From Medicago truncatula (taxonomy: Eukaryota; Streptophyta; Magnoliopsida; Fabales; Fabaceae): a stretch of 64,000 nt of DNA. The position numbers and the translations under genes were made by a program. The notes under the pieces were generated by a model, which was not told the DNA's origin, did not search any database, and worked only from the letters and a program-made list of their open reading frames with translations. Each line of letters opens with the position of its first letter. Within the stretch, counting starts at the first letter, position 1. The DNA lies in the NCBI RefSeq assembly GCF_003473485.1, contig NC_053046.1:7140001-7204000 (forward strand). Direction: 5' to 3'. Of the stretch, positions 54,118 to 64,000 are shown piece after piece.

Positions 54118-55039
54118 GATATAGTATAAATATTCTTGACAAACTTCAAATGATTGAAAGAAAAAAGAGAGAGATGAGAAATAGAAATGTTTTTTTTGTT
54201 TATATTGGAGAAGTAGAAGCATAAGGAATTGATTATATATCTTCTTGTCGGTTAAATTTGTTTTAGAGGCTATAGATAAATGAGTGTCATGTGCTAAACA
54301 AAAGTTATGTATAGAAATAATAGGAAAATCCAGCAACTCTTACCTCATGTTGTGAAAGTTACCTGAATTTAGGTAGTAATTATAAGCGAAATTAGTTATT
54401 CTAACATACAACAATAATATTTTCAAGTACACCAAATAAAACAAACAACGATGTTTTCATTGGATGACATTCAATATAAAAATTAAATAATGTTTTATAA
54501 CCAATTTATTGTCATCAAAACTAATTTAATTTAATTAAAGGGAAAATAAAGAAACATCACTATATTAAAAAAGGATAAAATACCATTTACTTTAACCCCA
54601 ATATACAACTTTATATTGTCACCAAAAATATTTTAATTTTAATTTTATAAAATAATATAAATTATGAACTATATTTTAATTTAATTTTATATGATTTTAA
54701 TCCAATCACTGAAATCAATTTATTTAAAATAAACTCAATCGTGACCTAGTCATCTTTTCATTGAAATTCTAAACAAATTATTTTACTTTTTGCTATTACT
54801 TTACAATTGTTAAAACCAACTATTTGCCATGTGCAACCCCCTTTTAAATACATCCTAAATAATAACGACTTTGCCGAGCAGAAATTGAAACGGTCGTTGT
54901 GAAGACGAATCTTATAAGTTTCATTAAGCATTTTTAGTACACTTGTTAAATGTCTATTAGTCCTCTTTGCATTATTCCAATTATATCAATTGATTTAGAT
55001 GTTCAATAAAATCCATTTTTCCTCAACAAATAAAAATAA
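54118..55039. other. Pectate lyase upstream region
   Basis: Presumed promoter and AT-rich spacer; no gene or repeat with clear ends. Confidence 0.5.
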
Positions 55040-55337
55040 GGCTTAAACGCATTATTCACCCCTTAAGTTTGCAAAAGTAGCGATTTTGACTCCCTTTTTA
55101 AAAAATTGGCAAAATTGACCCCATGTTTAGGGAAATATATTCTTTTGACCCTCTAACATAAGGGAAATATGTTTTATGACCAATTATTTTTACAAAAAGT
55201 TGCGATTATGACCCTTTTTTGGGACATGTGGCGTCTTTTAAACAATTTTGTGACGTAAGAGACTAAAATTGCTATTTTTTATTAGGGGTTAAAATCGCAA
55301 CTTTTTAAAAGTTAAGATGTCAATAATGCAGTTAGCC
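55040..55337. mobile_element. Mutator-like MITE, 298 bp
   Basis: The ends GGCTTAAACGCATTATT and, in complement, GGCTAACTGCATTATT are inverted. Flanks TAAAAATAA (55031-55039) and TAAAAACAA (55338-55346) form a 9-bp duplication with one mismatch. The GGCTTAAA terminus resembles the element at 979. Confidence 0.72.
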
Positions 55338-55398
55338 TAAAAACAACTAAGTCGTTATTTGATTTTGATAATTTGTTTTTATCTCGTATTTGGTTCAC

Positions 55399-55401
<3 letters not shown>

Positions 55402-55477
<76 letters not shown>
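55402..55477. repeat. (TA)n microsatellite, about 76 bp
   Basis: Uninterrupted AT dinucleotides. Directly after it, GGGGCATATCAC at 55478 and GCGATATGCCCT at about 55597 are inverted, with a second (TA)n behind. A small TIR element may have inserted into a TA tract. Confidence 0.85.
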
Positions 55478-55480
<3 letters not shown>

Positions 55481-55629
55481 GCATATCACATGAGAATAGA
55501 TATCTTATGTGGAAATGATAAGAATAAATTACAGCCATCAGATTTAAAGCAAGGGCTGAGATTAAAACACAGCTTGATGAATCATGTGCCAATTATGCGA
55601 TATGCCCTATATATATATATATATTCAAC

Positions 55630-55735
55630 TAACATTTGAGGTGAATAAGTGGGGTGTCCAAGATTCGAATCAGATCCTCTGCATATTACGATGCATTAAT
55701 GTCCCTGAGCTATGATTATGGGGACCAATGATAGC
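55630..55735 (-). mobile_element. Decayed SINE, minus strand
   Basis: In complement: TCCCCATAATCATAGCTCAG (box A) and GATTCGAATC within ATCTGATTCGAATCTTGGAC (box B), matching the family at 14816 (AATGCATC...ATATGCAG). Confidence 0.62.
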
Positions 55736-55739
55736 ATTG

Positions 55740-58549
55740 GTAGAGCACGTTCTTCGAATGATGATGATAATGGAGGGAAAATTTGTTTTCTCTCTTTGAT
55801 TGGTTTCAACATCATCGCTAAATAAGACTATGATCGATAAAAAAAAAATATCTCGCGTGGTATCTAATTCCACCGTTCGAGTTTCATTCTACTAATCAAC
55901 AATCAATGTAAAATTCAACTAATCATTGTATTGGAAATAATTCAGTTGTGATTGATGTAGCGTTTATAACAAGTGATGACATATGTGATCCTAGCCCTAC
56001 TGTGTATGAATTTTCAATTTAACCAGTCGATGTGAATCGCATAACCAATCCATGGAAGAATCACATAGCTATAGATAAAGTGTCAAGGAGCTTGCAAGAT
56101 GTGCAAACACTAACACACATGCATGGTGGTGTCTTAAAAGGACTTCTCAAGTATCAAATCAATGTGATAAAAATAAAATTGAGGCTTAAAAAGGTACAAA
56201 GGTAAATTAAATGTAATATGGTTATTGGTGCATCAATCATCAAAGCAAAATATTTAAAACAAGTCTTAAAAGAATACTTATGACATAAATTTGAATCAAT
56301 TACCTACATAATGCTTTAAGGTGATATTGTGGTTTACATTTAAATTTCGGAACCTAAGTGTGTTTTCTATGTTAAAGTGTTAAACTTAAAGAGCTAAACT
56401 AAATTACATTTTATAAAAATATAGAGGTGATTAAAACTGTGTTGAGACTAACATTAGTTATTATGTTATCAATATTTTTCAATGTTTTCATAATACGTTC
56501 AATTTTGTACTATGTGTATATAATAATATTCTTTATGGAAATAATCTTGAAAGTTTAATTTTCTAAACATAACTAACTATTTTTATTTTGGTTTAAATGC
56601 AATTTTGATTCCCTATTTTCGAATTTGTTAATTTTTGATACTCCATTTCTAAAACCAAGTTTTTGATCCCCTGATTATAAAGTCAACAGAAATTTATGGT
56701 CTCCCTCCTCGTTAGATGACGTGGCCTACATGACATTACCTAGATGATCCATCATTTGACACATCAATTTTGCAATCGAGCTCTCTACTCCAAGTTTTTG
56801 TACCGTTTTTTTAGGCATTCCTCTTCAAAAACTATGTGGGCGCAACACCAATCTCCCGAACATCAAATGTGTACATTTTGAGTTAATCAATTTGGAGAAT
56901 TCTTCCGAGACTTCATTGCTTCTACTCAACTAGCTGGTCTAGCTTCCTAATATCGAATATTTGAGCGTCGGTTCAACTTTAGACCATGCTTGTTTTGAGT
57001 TTTTTTTTATTGTATTTATAAATTTTGTCAAAAGTATGGAGACTTTTATTGAACCGATGGTATATTTGGACCTAGGCACATCCATACCTGATGAAATAGT
57101 GGACTTTCTGCTTTGGAAATCACCCTCAACAGAGGTTGACATCATAGATTGATCAAGGTTAGATGTGCATTCAACTTTTTTTACTGAGATTGCATGAAAA
57201 TGTGTACACATGTTCACAAGTGCGCGTCTTGATACACAAGTAAGACTTGTTTTACTGAGATAAACATTAGCATCGTTATTCACATTTCAGACCAATTTGA
57301 ATTATCAGTTAGCTCATAGCATTGTTAAAGTGGTTGTAAAATTAATATGCGCCAATACTGTGAAAATAAGATTGTTTGCTTCATCTTCTAATTGGTAATT
57401 AAAAGCTCTTGATTAGAGTGTTTTTCTGCTCATGGAAGAAATTTGACTATACTATCATAGCAATAGCTTGACTATAACAACTAGGGTGAGTATACTTCAT
57501 AATTTGACTATACTATCATTCTTAATTTGTTTCATGTATTCTACTTTTTGTTTTCGTCCTGGATTGAGTGATTTGGCGCAATTTTGATGTTATTATTGTT
57601 GTTGTAAGAGTTTAAACTTTTGTTCTAAGAAAAACTTCGGTTTTTGAACTAATGTCTAGAGCTCTTTAAAAAAATGGATGAAATTAGAAAAAGATGATTT
57701 AGCTTCGCAAAAGTTGGTCCAATGGTCATGAGGATAGAAGAATCATGGAAGGAATGAGTTTGGTCAATGACCTAAGTAAAGATTTTCAGATTCCACGATC
57801 TCAACTCTTCTTTTATTTTCAAACTTAACACAAAATCAAACACCTCTTAACAATTCTGAGAAGATGGTAAAAAAAAGAGTGTGCGTATAGCTTAATTAAG
57901 AATTGTTTAATTGAAATTAACATATTAACATCCAACTAAAGCCAAGATACCCTATAGACCTATAAACGACATACAGATGCAAGGACAGTAGCAAAGAAAC
58001 TTAAACATGACTCTTCCAAGTATAAAGCATGCTTAGCATAACTCTTCACTAAGCTGAAACACATGCAGGCACATAATTAACTATTCCGTCCAATTTGGAT
58101 ACAAGCATGATTAATAAACTACTCTTTAGTTTAACAATAAACATACGCGGTTTGAACCAAAGTTGACGTAGACTCCAATACTTTATTGTGACAAAATATT
58201 TATCTATGTGAAGCACTCGCACAAACATGGATATTAGACACAATCCTTCAAAAAAAAAAAGGATATTAGACACAAACTGACATGTAAATATCAGTAATAA
58301 TTTAGGTGTGTCGACGTTGGATACTTGCTCTTCAATCCAAAGTGTCAGTATTGAATAAAACATATTTTGTTAGCCTATAAAGCAGACTTAAGGAGTGTGC
58401 TAGTTTATTAAACATTTCCTACAAACTTCCAAATCCCTTTACACTCCCTCTGTCTCTCTAATTATAAGATCCTACAAATATTTAGATATATTTAATACTA
58501 CTAAATATATTACTTCAACAATTTCAGTTTCTCAAAGCCTTTTCATGTC
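55740..58549. other. Intergenic, RLK upstream
   Basis: No gene recognised. Overlapping ORFs at 56939-57283 on both strands have no family. Traces of a TTGATCCC-type inverted-repeat element lie at about 56590-56700, and a half Stowaway end (ACTCCCTCTGTCTCT) at 58442. The final bases are presumably the LRR-kinase promoter. Confidence 0.5.
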
Positions 58550-61500
58550 ATGTTTCCAACATTTTCACTTTGGTTATCTTTTCTCATTGCTTTCAACTTC
58601 TTCCAAAACACATTTACTTCTACATTAGGAACTGAGACCGATAACTTGGCGTTGCTCAAGTTCAAAGAATCAATATCTAATGATCCATATGGAATCTTGG
58701 CCTCTTGGAATAGTTCAACTCACTTCTGCAAGTGGTATGGAATCACATGCAGTCCCATGCATCAAAGAGTTGCCGAGTTAAACTTGGAAGGATATCAGCT
58801 GCATGGATTGATATCTCCCCATGTTGGCAATCTCTCTTTTTTGAGAAACCTCAACCTTGCACACAATAGTTTCTTCGGAAAAATCCCACAGAAACTCGGT
58901 CAGTTGTTTCGATTGCAGGAACTCGTACTCATTGATAACTCCTTGACAGGGGAGATTCCTACAAACTTGACGAGTTGCTCTAATCTTGAATTCTTATACT
59001 TGACTGGAAATCATCTTATTGGTAAAATACCAATTGGAATAAGCTCTCTTCAAAAGCTTCAAGTGTTGGAGATTTCAAAAAACAATTTAACCGGAAGAAT
59101 ACCAACGTTCATAGGGAATCTTTCATGGCTAGCTATTCTTTCAGTGGGTGATAACCTCTTAGAGGGAGACATTCCACGAGAAATATGCAGCCTCAAAAAC
59201 TTGACAATAATGTCAGTGTTTCTAAACAGACTATCTAATACATTACCTTCTTCTTGTCTTTATAATATGTCATCTCTTACTTTCATTTCCGCTGCATTCA
59301 ATAATTTTAATGGATCTCTTCCACCCAATATGTTCAACACCCTCTCCAATCTTCAATATTTAGCAATCGGAGGAAATCAATTCTCAGGTACAATCCCTAT
59401 TTCCATTTCAAATGCTTCTTCCCTATTTAATCTTGACTTAGATCAAAACAATTTGGTCGGACAAGTTCCAAGTCTAGGGAAGTTACATGATCTTCGACGG
59501 TTAAATCTAGAGCTAAACAGTTTAGGTAACAATTCCACTAAGGATTTAGAGTTTTTAAAATCCTTGACAAACTGTAGTAAACTACTAGTGTTTTCTATAT
59601 CCTTTAATAATTTTGGAGGTAATTTGCCAAATTCCATTGGGAATTTATCCACTCAACTTAGGCAACTACATCTTGGATGTAATATGATATCAGGAAAAAT
59701 TCCTGAAGAATTAGGAAATCTAATTGGCTTAACTCTGTTGAGCATGGAACTTAACAACTTTGAAGGAATTATTCCTACTACTTTTGGGAAGTTTGAGAAA
59801 ATGCAACTATTGGTTTTGCAGGGAAATAAGTTTTCCGGAGAGATACCACCCATCATAGGCAACCTCAGTCAATTATATCATTTGAGTGTAGGAGATAATA
59901 TGTTAGAAGGAAATATTCCGTCAAGTATAGGAAACTGCAAAAAGTTACAATACCTGGACCTTGCACAAAACAATCTTAGAGGAACCATACCCTTAGAAGT
60001 TTTCAGTCTTTCTTCGTTATCAAACTTACTGAACTTGTCAAGAAACTCATTGAGTGGTAGCCTACCAAGAGAAGTGGGTATGCTAAAAAGTATCAACAAG
60101 CTAGATGTCTCGGAGAATCTTCTATCTGGTGACATTCCTAGAGCCATTGGCGAATGCATACGCTTAGAATACCTCTTTTTGCAAGGAAACTCCTTCAACG
60201 GAACCATACCATCCTCATTGGCTTCAGTTAAAAGTCTTCAATATTTAGACCTGTCAAGAAATCGGTTGTATGGACCAATTCCTAATGTTCTACAGAATAT
60301 ATCAGTTTTAGAACACTTGAATGTTTCTTTCAACATGTTGGAAGGCGAGGTACCAACAGAAGGTGTCTTTGGAAATGTAAGCAAGTTAGCTGTGACCGGA
60401 AACAATAAACTTTGTGGAGGTATTTCAACGCTTCGTCTACGGCCATGCCCTGTCAAAGGTATTAAACCTGCAAAACACCAAAAAATCAGGATTATAGCAG
60501 GGATTGTTAGTGCGGTATCTATTCTTCTCACGGCGACAATTATTTTAACTATCTACAAGATGAGGAAAAGAAACAAGAAACAATATTCTGATTTACTAAA
60601 TATTGACCCACTAGCTAAAGTTTCATACCAGGACCTTCACCAGGGAACTGACGGGTTTTCTGCTAGAAACTTAGTTGGATCAGGAAGCTTTGGTTCTGTG
60701 TACAAAGGAAATCTTGAATCAGAAGATAAAGTTGTTGCCGTGAAGGTCATGAACCTTCAAAAGAAGGGAGCTCACAAGAGTTTCATTGCTGAATGTAATG
60801 CACTAAAAAATATTAGACATCGAAATTTGGTTAAGATTTTGACATGTTGTTCCAGTACAGATTACAAAGGTCAAGAATTTAAAGCTTTAGTCTTTGAATA
60901 CATGAACAACGGAAGCTTAGAACAATGGCTACATCCTAGATCAGTGAATGTAGAGAATCAAAGAACGTTGGACCTTGATCAAAGATTGAATATCGCTGTT
61001 GATATTGCCTTTGTATTACATTACCTTCATCTTGAATGTGAGCAATCGATCATTCATTGTGATCTAAAGCCAAGCAATGTCCTTCTTGACGATGACATGG
61101 TTGCTCATGTGAGTGATTTTGGCATAGCAAGACTTGTCTCAGTTATTGACGACACCTCTCATCGAGAAACTAGTACAATTGGAATTAAAGGGACTATTGG
61201 CTATGCTCCTCCAGGTATTTTTACAGACTCTTAAATCACTTGGTGTTTCATTGAATTCTCCTATCTTTTAGTTTATGTTTGATATTCTACTAGTTAGGGT
61301 TTATTAAATATTTTTGCTTTATCTTGTAGAATATGGAATGGGTTCTGAAGTATCTACATATGGTGATATGTATAGCTTCGGGATGCTTTTGTTGGAAATT
61401 CTTACCGGAAGGAGACCGGTAGATGAAATGTTTGACAATGGTCAAAATCTACGTATTTTTGTTGAAATTTCGTTGCCTAATAATCTTATACATATTTTGG

Positions 61501-61721
61501 ACCCAAATCTTGTACCAAGAAATATAGAAGCAACAATAGAAGATGGAAACAGTGGAAATTTCACTCCAAATGTAGAGAAGTGCGTAGTTTCACTTTTTAG
61601 GATTGGACTTGCTTGTTCAGTGGAATCACCAAAAGAAAGAATGAATATAGTGGATGTCATCAGAGACTTAAGCATAATCAAAAACGCTTATCTCGCTGGT
61701 AAGTATGATCGATACTTGTAG
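58550..61721 (+). CDS. LRR-XII receptor-like kinase, non-RD, EFR/XA21 type (about 1018 aa)
   Basis: Plasma-membrane receptor kinase of the group containing EFR and rice XA21, which mostly sense microbial or peptide ligands in immunity; ligand unknown. Exon 1 is 58550-61214 and exon 2 begins at 61330 (CCAG|GTATTT...TTGTAG|AATATG), the conserved phase-1 intron inside APPEY. Signal peptide about 1-27; LRRNT with [11 protein letters not shown] and W-x(n)-C; about 20 LRRs with NLSGxIP spacing up to about 610; transmembrane about 645-667; kinase from about 704 ([11 protein letters not shown]). VAVKVM is intact, HCDLKPSN (Cys for Arg, so non-RD) lies at about 835, DFG is intact, [11 protein letters not shown] spans the splice. 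A donor (CTG|GTAAGT, 61698) and acceptor (61865) would replace the tail KYDRYL with VHTRD ending at 61885. All catalytic residues are intact. Confidence 0.93.
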
Positions 61722-61885
61722 ATACTTAACCGCATGTGCAATTACCTTATGCTCTTATCTGATTAAGTAGTTATGTAGTTCACTTAAATCTCTGCAATCT
61801 TAATATGCATTTGAAAATTCCTAAACTACAATATGCAAAGATAATGAGTTACTTTCCGATTTCAGGTGTTCACACTCGTGACTAG

Positions 61886-62763
61886 TTCAAGGTGAAATAG
61901 ACTTTCATGGCTACGCTTCCAACACAAAAGCCTCTGGAAACCATTGGTGAATTTTATGTTTCTTTACTCTTTACTCAGCAACTTAAGCTTTTGGCTGAGT
62001 TTGGTTCGCAACAAACAGTAATTATGAAGTATTTAAATTGTAAAGCCTGTGTTTTCATTTTTCAATGCTGCTACATTTTAAACTGAAAGAAATATATTGT
62101 CAAACCATGTCTTAATCTAAATAGATAACTCTCAAACAAGGATCCTTCATAAAATGGTATGTTTTGCAAATATTATATTGAGATTTTGAGAAAAGATTCA
62201 TGAGTAAAAAGAAGGCTTTTCTCCTGCACTCTTATAATTTTTCTTATAATTTTAAGATATAATTACCATAAGTTTTGTTGGCTTTGCTCCTCAAGGTACA
62301 TAACAAAACAAACTCCTAAACATTTAGTGTTTCTTTGACTTCTAGTACTCCAGCAAAGTACAAAACAAGAAGAATAAATTTATGGTGGGGGGTCGAGTAG
62401 GGGGTGAGGGGGAGAAACCTCATCCGATATGATTCAGCGATAATGTTCTTATATTAAACTATATAGTATATTTAAAATTTGGATATTTTACTAATAACAA
62501 TAAGAAACTGCAGTTGCTCTGCATTCGAAGACATATATTAAACAAAATTGTTTGAACTTAATTATCGAACATCGTGTGTGCATTGTTTACGTTTATTATT
62601 TCTTTTTTTTATACTTTTGAACTGAGTTGTTGTTCTTACTATACTCCTATTTAAGTTCTTTAACACATGGTAGAATACAATAATTTCAAAGGATAGAAAT
62701 TTGGTTCTACAACTTTTTTGACAATTATGGTATTCTACCCCATGTAAAATAAATAAATGAGTA
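61886..62763. other. RLK 3' flank
   Basis: 3' UTR and AT-rich spacer with the dispersed duplicate at 62130-62340; GTGGGGGGTCGAGTAGGGGG, then TGAGGGGG (62383-62411) is an isolated G-rich stretch. No other gene. Confidence 0.5.
62130..62340. repeat. Dispersed duplicate, copy 2 (with 50038-50290)
   Basis: Same orientation as 50038-50290, with matching blocks from AAGGATCCTTC to GTACATAAC and AAACAAACTC. The two copies flank the pectate lyase gene at a distance of 12 kb. Confidence 0.7.
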
Positions 62764-63625
62764 TTTTTTTTTAAACAGCAAATTTTATTAAACAACCAGA
62801 TCCCTACTCAAGACGAACAAAGATCGATGAAACTGAGAATATAGACAAAATGAGTCGTTTATATGCGGAACATCCAAAAATAAACACCCTAAAAACACCG
62901 CTGCGGACAACACCCACCAAAATACACGTCACCACCTAAAACAGACTCCTTCACAAAAACAACCCTCAAAATAAAACTCCAGTCCTGAATACCAAAGCTG
63001 AGCCACATCCGCAAAGCTCCTATCCAAAAGATTATTCAGCTTCCACGACCTCTCGACCTCCGATCCACCGAAAAAAACCATAAAAGCCCAAACTCTAACT
63101 TGAGCCAAAGAACTGACTCCCGATCTCGAATCAAAAGTGATCGGCTCACCAGACTTTATGGCCAAATCAGAAGGGCACCCCTCACCCTGGTACACCAGAG
63201 AAACACTAAATCACGCCAAACAATATTGCAGCTAGCCACCGACTCCCGATCTCGAAGCAAAAGTAACTGGCCCACTGGAAAACCAACACACAAAAAGTAT
63301 GACAAAATGATATGATGAGCGGTGGTGCAAACAACAAACATATAAAAAGGAAAAGGCCCAGCACAAAAGGACACGCTTCCTCCAAACACCCTAAACACCT
63401 TAATAACCCAAAACAATGTAAACAAGAGCTAGTGACAACAAACAAGGACCCGAGTAACATAAGCAGTCTATAAAAGAAATCACCTACAATAAACACCTGC
63501 CTCCTCACGTAAACAACACGACCACCCAATCTAATCCTCACCACCACCACCTCAACAAAAACACCACCACCACACAAACATAAAACAAGATCGAAATAGT
63601 AAAAATAACAAACACACAGTGAACT

Positions 63626-63660
<35 letters not shown>

Positions 63661-63895
63661 CTTCCACACATCTATCGGCACCGTACATCCCGTCCCCCTC
63701 CACACCATATGTCACCACTACCAACCACCTTGTCACCTCCAACTGAAACACCCACCAATAGCCGACACTCCTTCAGCCGTCGAAAATGGACACAAATCGG
63801 CACCGCACATCATCACCACCACCGCGACAAGCTCAAGATTGCCAAGATTTTTTCATCTGCAGAGCAGCTGCATTTTCTTTTATTATCAATGAAAT
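62764..63895 (-). mobile_element. Unclassified retroposon-like sequence, minus strand
   Basis: It starts with poly-T (62764-62773) then AAACAGCAAATTTTATTAAA, the complement of an A-tailed 3' end. Its first 350 bp match 29508-30210. Two internal repeats (GACTCCCGATCTCGAA at 63115 and 63241) are present. The upstream half is C/A-rich (CCACCACCACC), unlike the AT-rich surroundings. No domain found in any frame; the 181-residue minus-strand ORF (63206-63751) is low-complexity. Confidence 0.5.
63627..63659 (+). repeat. Uninterrupted poly-G, 33 bases
   Basis: A homopolymer of 33 G lies within the retroposon-like sequence. Such a run can form G-quadruplexes and is error-prone in sequencing, so its true length is uncertain. 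Confidence 0.95.
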
Positions 63896-64000
63896 ATTAA
63901 TATTTAAAATGCATTATATAGTTCATATTAGAACATTATTGTTGAACCATATCGGATGATGTTTCTCCCCTTAATCCCTTACTTGACCCCCAAAATAAAC

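Noticed and set aside
54118..54336. N-terminal extension of the pectate lyase
   Set aside because: The extra 73 residues look like 5' UTR, and the ATG at 54117 immediately precedes a signal peptide.
55373..55639. ORF dominated by IY repeats
   Set aside because: Translation of a (TA)n microsatellite.
11266..55735. Several tRNA-gene-like A and B boxes
   Set aside because: They do not fold into tRNA cloverleaves and have A tails and target duplications, so they are SINEs.
59443..60531. Minus-strand ORFs inside the LRR kinase
   Set aside because: They arise from the LRR codon periodicity on the opposite strand; no domains of their own.
63206..63751. 181-residue minus-strand ORF
   Set aside because: Includes a poly-Pro run from the G homopolymer and cysteine-rich low complexity; lies in retroposon-like sequence.

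Overview
This is plant nuclear DNA from a legume. It is AT-rich, has GT-AG introns, and is packed with small SINE, hAT, Mutator-like, Harbinger and Stowaway elements. Two LysM receptor-like genes identify it: the protein at 36317-38104 matches Medicago truncatula NFP (Nod Factor Perception, 595 residues), and its opposite-strand neighbour at 43111-45024 matches LYR3. From memory these two genes are adjacent on M. truncatula chromosome 5. No database search was possible, so the species call rests on recognition of the proteins.

Layout. 1-22577: a tandem array of CYP71D-like cytochrome P450 genes, all on the plus strand. It comprises the last 26 codons of one gene (1-81), a complete two-exon gene (8142-9808) and a second complete two-exon gene (19975-22577). 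The spacers hold a roughly 0.8-1.1 kb direct duplication, LINE remnants, SINEs and inverted-repeat elements. 22578-32976: a gene-free, repeat-rich stretch with a Tourist-like element, two hAT elements, LINE endonuclease and RT fragments, an LTR-like fragment, and a palindrome-array element next to a Stowaway. 32977-34956: an intronless organelle-targeted PPR gene. 36317-38104 (NFP, plus) and 43111-45024 (LYR3, minus): intronless LysM receptor pseudokinases lying tail to tail. 45025-52483: repeats, including a 1.6 kb foldback element with a younger element nested inside it. 52484-54117: a four-exon pectate lyase on the minus strand, with a duplicated C-terminal fragment 3 kb away at 49417-49512. 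58550-61721 (or to 61885): an LRR-XII receptor kinase of the non-RD class. 62764-64000: retroposon-like sequence containing an uninterrupted run of 33 G.

How the genes relate. NFP and LYR3 are diverged paralogues that perceive lipo-chitooligosaccharides at the plasma membrane. Neither has an intact kinase active site, so each is expected to signal through an active partner kinase. The LRR kinase is of the EFR/XA21 immune type. The P450s are a locally amplified specialised-metabolism family. The PPR protein and pectate lyase look like unrelated neighbours.

The most unusual feature is a family of three inverted-repeat elements (16139-16458, 32029-32679, 40154-40488). Each is bounded by a 9-bp target duplication and filled with copies of a 16-20 bp palindrome built on GTGAGTTAACTCAC. 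Each also carries one copy in which the core is exchanged for CTTAAG, or an eroded form of it.
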